The notes below the pieces were generated by a model. That model saw nothing but the letters and a program-made list of their open reading frames with translations. It did not search any database and was not told where the DNA came from. Positions 1 to 7,935 of a DNA stretch of 64,000 bases are shown here, one piece after another. Numbering within the stretch: position 1 is the stretch's first letter; each line of letters starts with the position of its first letter. Source of the stretch: Clostridia bacterium (GTDB lineage: Bacteria > Bacillota > Clostridia > Acetivibrionales > DSM-2933); the NCBI GenBank assembly GCA_026418275.1, contig JAOABQ010000099.1:143757-207756 (forward strand), in the 5' to 3' direction. A program made the position numbers and the translations under genes.

Positions 1-8
1 TTTTTCAT
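1..8 (-). CDS. Start of a gene that runs off the left edge
   Basis: Only the first two codons and part of a third (ATG AAA AA) lie in the window. The start is supported by a strong ribosome site reading AAGGAG nine bases upstream on the minus strand. It lies about 60 bases downstream of the P1B ATPase on the same strand, so it may be the third gene of the marR-ATPase operon. Nothing can be said about the product. Confidence 0.35.
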
Positions 9-70
9 TGTTTTAAATCTCCTTTTTTATTATTTATTTACCAAACTTCTTGTTTATGGTTTTGCTATGA

Positions 71-2215
71 TTACAGGGTCTTATTCTTCCATGTCAATAG
101 CCTGAGGGCATTGAAAATCACAAAGACTGCGCTGGCTTCGTTAAGGAGCAGCCCCATGACCAGCCCAAGGTAGCCCAGAACTGCCATAACGATCATAAAA
201 GCGACGTTGACCAGCGATACAACGATGTTTTGTTTGATCGTGTTTATCGCTCGTCTGCTAAGCCCGCGTAGATAAGCGATTTTGCCTAAGTCGTCGGACA
301 TCAGAACCACATCACCTGCCTCGATAGCGATATCCGATCCCGCAGCACCCATTGCTATACCGACGTTGGATACAGCCATTGCAGGAGCGTCATTGATGCC
401 ATCTCCGACCATAGCCACTGATCCAAATTCCTCCCTCAGTTTTCTGAGAGTATCGACCTTGCCTGTAGGAAGTAGCCCTGCATAATATTCATCCACACCG
501 GCCATTTCAGCGATGGCTTTGGCGCATCGCTCGTTGTCGCCGGTCAGCATTACCGTCCGAATACCGGCCTTCTTCAACTGCTGCAATGATTTTTTAGTTT
601 CTGGTCTTATCTTATCAGCAATGGCCAGCAAGCCGAGCAGAACGCCGTCCCTGCTCATCACGACGACGGTTTTACCTTGACTCTCCAACACTGCGACATC
701 TTCCTGAACCTTTTCCATAGATACACCCAGTTCCTGCTGAAACCGAGGGTTACTTATCACATAGCGGCGTCCACCTATCGTTGCCTGTAACCCGAAACCG
801 GATTTCTCCTCGAAGTCCTCCACCGTCAGATCATTGGAGAAACTATCGCTTTCCTTCGCCTTCCTAACGATTGCGGCTGAGATAGGATGCCCTGATTTCG
901 ATTCGATGCCTCCTGCCAAACTTAGTAATTCCTCTTCTAAAATGCCGTTTAAGCATTTGACATCCGTGACCTCCGGCCTTCCTATGGTTAGTGTTCCGGT
1001 TTTATCAAAGGCGATTACCTTAACCTTGTCAACAACCTCCAGATAGGTGCCGCCCTTGAAGATCGTTCCGTTACGTGCGGCGTTAGCCATTCCTGCAACC
1101 ACGGCCACGGGTACCGAAATGGCAAGCCCACAGGAACACGACACCACGAACACGACCAACCCCCGGTATATGAACGGATACCAATCCTGCCCAAAGAACA
1201 GCGGCGGAATCGTGGCTACCAAAACCCCAAGAATGAACATTAACGGGGTATAGTATTGACTGAATTTCTCGGCAAAGGTCTGGTAGGAAGTCTTCTCGGC
1301 CTGCGCTTCCTCGACTGAACTGATAACCTTGGAGAGCATCGTCTCGTCCACAGGCTTATCGACTTGTACCTCCAATGACCCGTTCTGGTTGATGGTTCCG
1401 GCAAAGACATCATCGCCAACCTGCTTCTGTTCCGGGATAGATTCCCCAGTGACCGCTGCCTGATCTACGAAAGAACTACCATGGACGACTGTCCCGTCAA
1501 CAGGTATTTTTTCTCCCGGTCTGACTACAACAATATTCCCAACCTCTATATCCTCGGTAGACATTATCACTTCTTTGCCATCTTTTTTTACAAGTGCTTC
1601 TTTCGGCATCAAAGCTACGAGCGAACTGATTGCCCCCCTTGCCTTATCTACAGCATAGGATTCGAGCACATCGCCCAGCGAATAGACGAATATCAGTATC
1701 GATGCTTCCGACCACATCCCCAGTATCATTGCTCCGCCTGCTCCTATGAGCATGAGGAGATGAATGGTGAAGGTGAAGTTAATCAAAGCGCGGATTGCTT
1801 TGCGGGCCGGATAAAAGACTCCGATGGCTACGGCGAGAACAAATAACCCATTATAGAGCAGCGCCGGAGCGCCCATGAGGTACTGGGCAGCAAACCCGAT
1901 AAGTGTGACCAGACCACAGCCGTAGAGAGCCAACTGCTGCTTTTCTCTCCACCAGGAACTTCGTTCCTTGCGGGTCTGCACCAAAGAAGCGTTCATACCC
2001 GTCTCGGGAATCGATCTGATGATGTCCTGAACTGTAACTTGGGCTGGGTCGTAGAAAACACGGACCTGTTTGGAGATGGTGTCAACATCATAGCTCTCTA
2101 CGCCTGCAAGAGAGCCAAGCTTCTTGTCTATCAGGCTTGCCTCGTTAGAACTATCCATGCCATCAATATTAAGGGTTATTGCTTCTGTGTGTCGTTTATT
2201 TTCCTGTTCTTGCAT
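71..2215 (-). CDS. Heavy-metal-translocating P1B-type ATPase (Cd/Zn/Co-like, atypical metal site)
   Basis: ATP-driven metal pump in the cytoplasmic membrane, 714 residues, the normal length for the family. Visible landmarks are an N-terminal HMA-like domain (about 12-75), the actuator TGES (256-259), the phosphorylation site DKTGTLT (Asp 404), the nucleotide-binding GHP (442-444), and MLTGDN and GDGINDAP near the C-terminus. Two metal-binding elements are unusual. The HMA domain has GMDSSNEAS where a CxxC is expected, and the transmembrane signature is Cys-Ser-Cys (360-362) instead of Cys-Pro-Cys. The last helix carries NEASA rather than the DxG typical of zinc pumps. The metal is therefore uncertain. 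The start has a good site (AAGGAGGG) inside the end of the upstream regulator, which points to co-transcription with it and control by the same metal or stress. Confidence 0.9.
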   Translation of the reverse strand: MQEQENKRHTEAITLNIDGMDSSNEASLIDKKLGSLAGVESYDVDTISKQVRVFYDPAQVTVQDIIRSIPETGMNASLVQTRKERSSWWREKQQLALYGCGLVTLIGFAAQYLMGAPALLYNGLFVLAVAIGVFYPARKAIRALINFTFTIHLLMLIGAGGAMILGMWSEASILIFVYSLGDVLESYAVDKARGAISSLVALMPKEALVKKDGKEVIMSTEDIEVGNIVVVRPGEKIPVDGTVVHGSSFVDQAAVTGESIPEQKQVGDDVFAGTINQNGSLEVQVDKPVDETMLSKVISSVEEAQAEKTSYQTFAEKFSQYYTPLMFILGVLVATIPPLFFGQDWYPFIYRGLVVFVVSCSCGLAISVPVAVVAGMANAARNGTIFKGGTYLEVVDKVKVIAFDKTGTLTIGRPEVTDVKCLNGILEEELLSLAGGIESKSGHPISAAIVRKAKESDSFSNDLTVEDFEEKSGFGLQATIGGRRYVISNPRFQQELGVSMEKVQEDVAVLESQGKTVVVMSRDGVLLGLLAIADKIRPETKKSLQQLKKAGIRTVMLTGDNERCAKAIAEMAGVDEYYAGLLPTGKVDTLRKLREEFGSVAMVGDGINDAPAMAVSNVGIAMGAAGSDIAIEAGDVVLMSDDLGKIAYLRGLSRRAINTIKQNIVVSLVNVAFMIVMAVLGYLGLVMGLLLNEASAVFVIFNALRLLTWKNKTL

Positions 2216-2217
2216 TA

Positions 2218-2655
2218 TTATCCCTCCTTAAAACTCTGTAAAGCATCTACAAGCACAATTAATGATTCGCGAATCTGATCAACTTTTTGGGGTTCAATTC
2301 CCTTTAAAATGTTATATAGATTTAAAGTGTAATAGTTAATAATCCCAGCTAAAGTTTCGATACCTTTTTCTGTTGTCAATACACAGCATACTCGCCCATC
2401 AATCGGGGAATTCATCCGTATAACATACCCTTTGTTTTCTAAACGGTCTATTATTTTGCTTGCTCCGCTTTTTGTAAAGTTAATCGCATTACCTACTTCT
2501 TGAATTGTAATTTCTTTGCATTCATTAATTTTTTTTAGTGCCATAAATTCAACCAAAGATAAGTCACCACAACATTCTCCATTGAACCCTCGACTTCCAA
2601 AATGCCAAGATATTTCCTGAATTAGGTTGTAAATATCTATTATTTCTTTATTCAT
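2218..2655 (-). CDS. MarR-family transcriptional regulator, likely metal-responsive
   Basis: A 145-residue winged-helix protein of MarR length. The recognition region reads FTKSGASKIIDRLENKGYV (about 60-78), followed by the wing with DGR and CCVLTTEKG. Two cysteine pairs (ECCG near residue 28 and VCC near 96) are possible metal or thiol sensing sites; this is inference. The gene ends two bases before the P1B ATPase, so the two form an operon. Its promoter carries two copies of a palindrome that would place the dimer over the -35 and just after the -10, so autorepression is likely. The start is preceded by GAAGGTGGG. Confidence 0.88.
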   Translation of the reverse strand: MNKEIIDIYNLIQEISWHFGSRGFNGECCGDLSLVEFMALKKINECKEITIQEVGNAINFTKSGASKIIDRLENKGYVIRMNSPIDGRVCCVLTTEKGIETLAGIINYYTLNLYNILKGIEPQKVDQIRESLIVLVDALQSFKEG

Positions 2656-2678
2656 TGCCCACCTTCTCTCAAAATCAA

Positions 2679-2734
2679 ATAGTTTCCACCGTCAACTACC
2701 ATTATAATCCGCAATAGTTTCCGCTGTCAACTAT
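2679..2734 (-). promoter_or_regulatory. marR-ATPase promoter with two MarR-type operators
   Basis: On the minus strand the -35 is TTGACA (2730-2725) and the -10 is TATAAT (2706-2701), with an 18-base spacer. Two copies of a 21-bp palindrome ATAGTT-N9-AACTAT lie at 2714-2734 (perfect arms, overlapping the -35) and 2679-2699 (one arm mismatch, just downstream of the -10). The copies are 35 bp apart. This arrangement fits repression of the operon by the first gene's own product. Confidence 0.8.
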
Positions 2735-2802
2735 TATATTATATGATTTTACTCTTCAAATGTTCGTATTTTGCTGCATAACTTTTTTCATCTAACCCAA
2801 AA

Positions 2803-2842
2803 AAGGCCCACAAGACTTTTGTTTTAAGTCTTGTGGGCCTTT
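2803..2842 (-). terminator. Rho-independent terminator after the recombinase operon
   Basis: A perfect stem with arms AAGGCCCACAAGACT and its complement and a 9-base loop is followed on the minus strand by a run of six T. It lies 9 bases after the stop of the serine recombinase and separates the prophage side from the marR-ATPase operon. It could work in both directions. Confidence 0.9.
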
Positions 2843-2850
2843 CGCCATTT

Positions 2851-4440
2851 CTATATATTCCAATCTAGTTCCAATCCATCCTTGAAGACAAATGTAATCT
2901 GATTCTCCGAATTCACCTTTACTGCTTCAATGCATGAATGCCAAAGTTCCTCATCAAACTCAGATAGTAGTGTATCCCCCCTCCCAAGCAGATTAATAAA
3001 GGCTCCAATACTTTCTTTTTTTGCGTTTCTCTCTTGCCGTTTGTTGCTATTTTCCTCAATCCCTCTTTTTATATCTTCGTAGCGTTCAATCAGCCCAGTG
3101 TAGCGGTTCTGATATTCAGCTTGATTAAGCGCAGTACTTGCATTCTCTTCAACACATTTTCTAATAAGCTCTGCTACAATCTCATATTCGTTTTGAAGCC
3201 TGGCGCTCTCCTTGTCAAGCCTCGAGGTGTCGGTCAGAGTTTTAATTATTGCTTCATATCCTTTTAAAATTTCATCCTTGTTTTCAAGCAGACTGTTAAA
3301 TGCTTCGAGAAACGCCACTTTAATGTTATTCTCATAGAGGTGCGGTGTTTTGCATTTTTCTTCATTTTTAAACTTGTGGTTGCATTGCCAGATGACTCTG
3401 CGGTATTTGCTTGTGGAGTGCCATACTTTACTGCCATAGAAGCTACCACACTTTCCGCAGACAATCTTACCCGAAAAGCATCCACTGCCAGTCTTATATC
3501 CTTTGGCATTCTTCCTTTTTCTAAGTTCATGCTGTGCAAGGTCAAATACCTCCGGGGAAATAATTGCCGGGTGACTGTTTTCAACATAATACTGCGGAAT
3601 CTCACCCTCGTTGACCTTCTTTCTCTTTGTCAAAAAATCGACTGTGAAGGTCTTTTGGAGCATTGCATCTCCCTTATACTTTTCATTTTGGAGAATGCTT
3701 GTAATTGTACTGGACTGCCATACATCCTTGCCGGAAGGTGTAGGAATTCTTTCTTTCGTGAGATATCTTGCAATACCAGAATGGGTTTTACCCTCAAGGA
3801 ACATCTTATAAATCAATCTGACAGTTTCAGCTTCCTTCTCAACAATTTCAGGCAACCCATCGTCACCCTTTTTATAACCCAGGAACTGACCGTATGGGAG
3901 CATCAGTTTTCCATCAGCAAAGCGTTTTCTATGGCCCCAAGTGACATTTTCTGAAATGCTACGGCTCTCCTCCTGCGCTAATGAGCTCATGATCGTTATC
4001 AACAGTTCTCCCTTGCTGTCGAGAGTATAGATGTTCTCCTTTTCAAAGTAAACCTCCACTCCTTTTTCCTTTAGCTGTCTTACTGTAGTGAGGGTGTCCA
4101 CGGTATTTCTTGCAAACCTCGATACGGATTTAGTTATAATAAGATCGATTTTACCCTCTAAAGCATCTGCAATCATTCTGTTAAAGCCATCACGTTTTTT
4201 TGTGCTGGTGGCTGAAATACCCTCATCGGTGTAGATTTCTATAAAAGTCCAAGCAGGATTTGATTGGATATGCCTAGTATAATAATCAACCTGCGCCTCA
4301 TAGCTTGAAAGTTGTTCATCATTGTCAGTAGAAACCCTTGCATAGGCTGCAACTCTTTTCAATGAAGTAGTTCCAGCAACTGCTGTGGCTAATCGTCCTG
4401 CCGTAGGCGGTATTACAGTTACTGCTCTTGTTGTTCGCAT
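2851..4440 (-). CDS. Large serine recombinase (second of a tandem pair)
   Basis: A 529-residue site-specific recombinase. The N-terminal resolvase domain has the catalytic serine in AYARVST (Ser 37) and the partner arginines in SVSRFARN. A recombinase domain follows, then a zinc ribbon (CGKCG and CNHK...CKTPH, about 325-365) and a C-terminal coiled coil, as in large serine integrases. It overlaps the end of the upstream recombinase by 22 bases, so both are translated from one message. In related elements such pairs carry out integration and excision; which one does which here is unknown. Its position next to a strong terminator suggests that the left attachment site is close by. Confidence 0.93.
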   Translation of the reverse strand: MRTTRAVTVIPPTAGRLATAVAGTTSLKRVAAYARVSTDNDEQLSSYEAQVDYYTRHIQSNPAWTFIEIYTDEGISATSTKKRDGFNRMIADALEGKIDLIITKSVSRFARNTVDTLTTVRQLKEKGVEVYFEKENIYTLDSKGELLITIMSSLAQEESRSISENVTWGHRKRFADGKLMLPYGQFLGYKKGDDGLPEIVEKEAETVRLIYKMFLEGKTHSGIARYLTKERIPTPSGKDVWQSSTITSILQNEKYKGDAMLQKTFTVDFLTKRKKVNEGEIPQYYVENSHPAIISPEVFDLAQHELRKRKNAKGYKTGSGCFSGKIVCGKCGSFYGSKVWHSTSKYRRVIWQCNHKFKNEEKCKTPHLYENNIKVAFLEAFNSLLENKDEILKGYEAIIKTLTDTSRLDKESARLQNEYEIVAELIRKCVEENASTALNQAEYQNRYTGLIERYEDIKRGIEENSNKRQERNAKKESIGAFINLLGRGDTLLSEFDEELWHSCIEAVKVNSENQITFVFKDGLELDWNI

Positions 4441-5738
4441 AGTTGATTCCCCCTTTCCAAACTTCTATCTCTTGCAAGCTGCCGTTTTTCTTCCGTCCAG
4501 CTTTCGCTTTTTGATTTGTATTGCCAGTTCTTTTCAGCCACTTTACCATTGTGAAATATAAACTCCAGGCTGTTGTTTTCTTTTATGTAAATTTGTCTTA
4601 TATGCTTATTAAAAATTTCTTCATCAAACTCTTCAAACTCCAGTAGGTCATTGATTTCATCAATCAAAATGCTCTCAGGGATTTGTTTCGCACTACAACA
4701 GCTCCTTCCAAACACTAAATATGTGGAGCAGTTCCAGAAAACCTTATCATTTCTGGTTTTCCGTTTATAGTTCTTCCCACAGATACCGCATGCAATTTTT
4801 GATGTAAAGGGATATCTGCCAACCTCACTTTTCCTGGCATTCTGCATTCTGTTTTCAGCCATGATTTCCTGTGCCTTCAAAAAAATATCCGCCTCAACAA
4901 TTGGCGGATGCGTGTTTTCTGCATAATATTTGGGGAGTACCCCGTTGTTTTTTACCAATGACTTTGTCAGATGATCCTCTACATATTTTTTCTGAAGCAG
5001 GGCATTGCCTGCATATTTTTCATTTTTTATAATGTCAGCGACTCTTTCAGCCTTCCAAGTACCGCCTCTTAACTTTATAACATTCATTTCCCGAAGCTTC
5101 CGTGCAATCAGATTACATCCCATGCCACTTATGTAATCATCAAAAATCATTTGTACAATATCTGCTTCCTCAGGGTTGATTTCCACCTCACCCTTCACAA
5201 TGCGATATCCATACATAAATCGAAGATTTACAAGCTCTCCGTCTGCAAAACGCTTTCTAATCCGCCATTTGCAGTTTTCACTGACCGAGCGGCTTTCCTC
5301 CTGTGCAAAAGAAGCGAGTATAGTAAGCATCAACTCTCCATCCCCGCTCATTGAGTGTATGTTTTCTTTTTCAAAAAAGACATCAACATTGAGATTCTTC
5401 AGTTCTCGCACCGCTTCCAGCATAGTTACGGTGTTCCTTGCAAATCGACTGATTGACTTTGTAATTACCATATCAATTTTCCCATCTCTGCAGTCGGTTA
5501 GTAGTCTTTGAAATTCTTCTCTGCCGTCCTTAGTTCCGGTAACTGCCTCATCGGCATAAACACCTGTATACTCCCAACCTTTATGCTTTTGTATAAACGA
5601 ACTGTAATAGCTAATTTGCGCCGAAAGTGAATGAAGCATTGCATCCTTGCCGCTTGATACCCTTGCATATGCTGCAACCCTTTTCCTTGAAGGCAGTTTA
5701 GTCAGCAAAGGCTCTATTTTTCTTATGTTTCTGGTCAT
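4419..5738 (-). CDS. Serine recombinase (first of a tandem pair)
   Basis: A 439-residue recombinase of the same family as its neighbour but clearly diverged. The catalytic serine is in AYARVSS (Ser 28), SISRFARN is present, and a central recombinase domain is followed by a zinc ribbon (CGICG ... C). The C-terminal coiled coil is shorter than in the partner protein. The family member with RKIEPLLTKLPSRK at the N-terminus is very common in clostridial prophages and integrative elements. The gene sits downstream of the SHOCT-type and HTH/zinc proteins, forming a four-gene recombination module. Two recombinases resemble the CcrA/CcrB arrangement of staphylococcal cassettes; this is an analogy only. 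Confidence 0.93.
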   Translation of the reverse strand: MTRNIRKIEPLLTKLPSRKRVAAYARVSSGKDAMLHSLSAQISYYSSFIQKHKGWEYTGVYADEAVTGTKDGREEFQRLLTDCRDGKIDMVITKSISRFARNTVTMLEAVRELKNLNVDVFFEKENIHSMSGDGELMLTILASFAQEESRSVSENCKWRIRKRFADGELVNLRFMYGYRIVKGEVEINPEEADIVQMIFDDYISGMGCNLIARKLREMNVIKLRGGTWKAERVADIIKNEKYAGNALLQKKYVEDHLTKSLVKNNGVLPKYYAENTHPPIVEADIFLKAQEIMAENRMQNARKSEVGRYPFTSKIACGICGKNYKRKTRNDKVFWNCSTYLVFGRSCCSAKQIPESILIDEINDLLEFEEFDEEIFNKHIRQIYIKENNSLEFIFHNGKVAEKNWQYKSKSESWTEEKRQLARDRSLERGNQLCEQQEQ

Positions 5739-5771
5739 AAAACCACCCCTTCCAGCTACGATGTTACCGTA

Positions 5772-5788
5772 GATATTGATACAATATC
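5772..5788. repeat. Perfect palindrome between the SHOCT gene and the first recombinase
   Basis: GATATTG-ATA-CAATATC is a perfect 7+3+7 inverted repeat in the short gap upstream of the recombinase start. It could be an operator for recombinase expression or part of a recombination site. Nothing else supports either reading. Confidence 0.4.
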
Positions 5789-5802
5789 AAGTCATTTCTG
5801 TC

Positions 5803-5958
5803 CTATAAGCCACCAAAAACAGGCTTGTATCTAATAATGAGCATATTGTCGATCCTTTTAAATTCCTGCTCGGTTATAATTCTTTTTGCAAGCATGGACT
5901 TGGCAATAGCAATCGAAACCCTGTAATTCTTCTCACGTTCAAATTGCTCTTTTGTCAT
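5803..5958 (-). CDS. Small SHOCT-type protein of the recombination module
   Basis: A 51-residue protein starting MTKEQFEREKNYRVSIA and ending YKPVFGGL. The middle reads LAKRIITEQEFKRID, the short 'long-turn-short' helical pattern of SHOCT-like proteins (a helix, then LxxGxIxxEEFxxxK). Its start lies inside the end of the HTH/zinc gene (20-base overlap), so the two are probably translationally coupled. Similar small proteins are routinely found just before serine recombinase pairs in clostridial elements, and a role as recombination accessory or directionality factor is plausible but unproven. Confidence 0.75.
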   Translation of the reverse strand: MTKEQFEREKNYRVSIAIAKSMLAKRIITEQEFKRIDNMLIIRYKPVFGGL

Positions 5959-6391
5959 TTTCACCACCACCCTTTTCAAATCTCTTCTTTATATAACAGG
6001 CATGACTACAGAACCTTCGGTTCCGGTTGCCGTAGCTTTCAAATTCAATCCCGCACATACTACAATTCAGGGCATACCAGGCCTTTCTGTCTATTTGGCC
6101 GTCATTGGCCTTCCACCAAATACGGCGGCATTTTTCAGAACAGAATTTTTTAGGTTGACCTTTGTCAGCATGAATCAATGGTTTCCCACAATGTTTGCAA
6201 TCTGAAAGTGATTCCTTTGTTTCAACAGTTTTTATAGCAACAGATGTTTCAACTTTTTCAGGCTTGTTAATATTTCTTCTGCAAAAGGACTTCACGGTGT
6301 TTTCGGAAACTCTAAGAGTCTGTGCAATCTGTAGATAGCTCTGTCCATTACTCCTGAGTTCAAATATCTTCTGTTTTTGTTCTATATTCAT
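5939..6391 (-). CDS. HTH and double zinc-finger protein of the recombination module
   Basis: About 150 residues. The N-terminal half is a helix-turn-helix (YLQIAQTLRVSENTVKSFCRR), resembling sigma region 4 or resolvase C-terminal HTHs. The second half holds two treble-clef-like zinc sites, CKHCGK...FCSEKCRR and CSMCGIEF...FCSHACY. I chose the internal ATG at 6391 because GGAGGT stands at the right distance; an ATG at 6424 is also in frame. It heads the recombination module. A DNA-binding role near the recombinases, such as a regulator or recombination directionality factor, is inference from position. Confidence 0.75.
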   Translation of the reverse strand: MNIEQKQKIFELRSNGQSYLQIAQTLRVSENTVKSFCRRNINKPEKVETSVAIKTVETKESLSDCKHCGKPLIHADKGQPKKFCSEKCRRIWWKANDGQIDRKAWYALNCSMCGIEFESYGNRNRRFCSHACYIKKRFEKGGGENDKRAI

Positions 6392-6457
6392 CTGGTTTAC
6401 CTCCATGAAAAAGGAGCGACCCATAAGAGCCGCCCCAGTATTTCAGATACTTTGATG

Positions 6458-6658
6458 TTAAAAACTGTCCTTGCTCGTTGGATTGTTGAACACACCAAAA
6501 GCAATAGCCACAGCAAAAATCAGAGCAGTTAATTCTTTGAAACTGTCCTCCGATAAGCCAATTCCCTCAAGCAGTCCATAGGTTTTTAAAACAAAAAGCA
6601 CCAGTGCCGCCACTGATGCCCAAGCTGCCTTGCTTCTCCATCTTGATTGTATATTCAC
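6458..6658 (-). CDS. Phage holin (phiLC3-like)
   Basis: A 66-residue protein with two predicted membrane helices (about 11-30 and 43-57) and the C-terminal signature FGVFNNPTSKD, close to the 'DPTTKG' end of phiLC3-family holins. Holins form the membrane lesion that lets endolysin reach the wall. It begins with GTG immediately after the amidase stop, with AGGAGG-like bases upstream. Together with the amidase and the XhlA-like protein it makes the lysis cassette. Confidence 0.85.
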   Translation of the reverse strand: MNIQSRWRSKAAWASVAALVLFVLKTYGLLEGIGLSEDSFKELTALIFAVAIAFGVFNNPTSKDSF

Positions 6659-6659
6659 C

Positions 6660-7346
6660 TTAGTTTCCTCCCTTCAAAATTAATGCCGCCCTCTTGATCA
6701 GAGTAGCGGCAAACTCACCTCTTACGATTCTCCCTGGTAATGCATTTCCAATCCAGTAGTCTGAATCTGATATAATTCCTTTTTCATTTAGCACCTTGAC
6801 CGCCTGTTCAAGTTCATATGTTTCAGAAACAAACTCAATGCCGAAATACTTGAGTACACCCTTTGCAAGGGCAACACCGATTTTCTCAATATTGGCTATG
6901 ATCCACTTTGCATCATCTTCATTGTCATGAAACGCAATCTCCACAAGAACTGCAGGGGCAGAAGTTTTCCTCAGTTCATATAACTCTGGCCAGAACTTTA
7001 CACCTCTGTCTGTTGTAGGTGTTATCGGTTCAAGTTCAGAGTAAATTGCTTTTGCCGCCTTTTCACCCTCACCGCCTGGAGCGTAGGCAAATATTTCTCC
7101 TCCACGCCCGCCGCCGGCATTACTATGGATGGCAAAGTGAAGGTTCGGCTTTTTGCTGTTGCTGTCCTGCGCCACCTTCTGCAGAGTCCATTCCGGCTTG
7201 TTTCTGTAGGTTGTAACACCATGCCTTTTTAGCGTTTTTTCTACTACATCAGCGACTTGGTTCATTCTTACTTCCTCTGTTCCGTATCCTGCCACACCCT
7301 CGTTATGCTCCTGCATTGAGGGACTTAAATAAACACTCTTTCCCAT
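6660..7346 (-). CDS. Endolysin: N-acetylmuramoyl-L-alanine amidase (Amidase_3)
   Basis: Cleaves the amide bond between muramic acid and the stem peptide. Zinc and catalytic residues expected for Amidase_3 are visible: the early region SMQEHN...YGTEE, HSNA (His of the second zinc site) and VEIAFHDN (catalytic Glu). The last about 50 residues form a small extra domain (VLNEKGIISDSDYW...RGEFAATLIKRA), probably for wall binding, as in clostridial phage amidases. I chose ATG 7346, which has GTGAGG upstream. A GTG at 7361 is in frame but lies inside the end of the preceding gene. No signal peptide, so export depends on the adjacent holin. Confidence 0.93.
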   Translation of the reverse strand: MGKSVYLSPSMQEHNEGVAGYGTEEVRMNQVADVVEKTLKRHGVTTYRNKPEWTLQKVAQDSNSKKPNLHFAIHSNAGGGRGGEIFAYAPGGEGEKAAKAIYSELEPITPTTDRGVKFWPELYELRKTSAPAVLVEIAFHDNEDDAKWIIANIEKIGVALAKGVLKYFGIEFVSETYELEQAVKVLNEKGIISDSDYWIGNALPGRIVRGEFAATLIKRAALILKGGN

Positions 7347-7357
7347 AGTTAAAAACC

Positions 7358-7630
7358 TCACTTTCCAAGAATTTTAATTGCTCCGACAATTGCACCAAGT
7401 ATAGTAATACAAAGTCCCAACAGTTTTATGAGTTCAATCATAATCGGCTGCCATACCTTTGAAGATTCACTACCATTCCCATTGCTTTGTGGTGGCGGTC
7501 TGTAATCCTTCAGAGAAGTTTTGATTTCCTGAATATCCTCTCTGATATCCCTTACATAAACACGCATCTCAGCCTGTCCTGTTTCAAGGTTTCGGATGCG
7601 TTCATCTTGAATACATTTGTGTTGTTCCAT
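7358..7630 (-). CDS. XhlA-like lysis-associated membrane protein
   Basis: A 90-residue protein with an N-terminal coiled coil (about 5-45), a proline/glycine linker and one C-terminal membrane helix (about 65-86). This is the layout of haemolysin XhlA family proteins, which sit next to holin and amidase in many Bacillota phages and support host lysis. The start has GGAGGTG six bases upstream. Confidence 0.75.
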   Translation of the reverse strand: MEQHKCIQDERIRNLETGQAEMRVYVRDIREDIQEIKTSLKDYRPPPQSNGNGSESSKVWQPIMIELIKLLGLCITILGAIVGAIKILGK

Positions 7631-7634
7631 TCCA

Positions 7635-7922
7635 TCACCTCCGCTTCAATCTTAATCCAATAATAAAACCATTGTTAAATCCGTTATTATAAGCACTTGT
7701 TGTGTCACCACTACCCGAGCCAACTTGTGGCATCATGGGTGCAAACTGGCTACCGAAAGTCCAATCCTCTGATATGCCGTCAACATACTGTTTCAGCCAG
7801 TCCCTGTAGGAGAAATTATTCTCGTCCCATTGCACCGCAGAAGCGTTCTCTAAAATCCAAAGCGGTACTTCAATGGGTCCTGCTTCAAGAGCGGTCTTGC
7901 TTTGAGTCACATCATATGCCAT
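7635..7922 (-). CDS. Hypothetical phage protein, probably tail-tip associated
   Basis: A 95-residue soluble protein that I do not recognise. It has an acidic middle part, a glycine/serine-rich stretch (about 68-75) and ends in basic RLKRR. It lies between the tail fibre-type proteins and the lysis cassette, on the same message, so a role in the tail tip or as a small late protein is likely by position only. Confidence 0.6.
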   Translation of the reverse strand: MAYDVTQSKTALEAGPIEVPLWILENASAVQWDENNFSYRDWLKQYVDGISEDWTFGSQFAPMMPQVGSGSGDTTSAYNNGFNNGFIIGLRLKRR

Positions 7923-7935
7923 GGCAAACCACCCC

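Noticed and set aside
3340..3954. 204-codon plus-strand open frame
   Set aside because: Antisense to the serine recombinase and without a ribosome site or family features.
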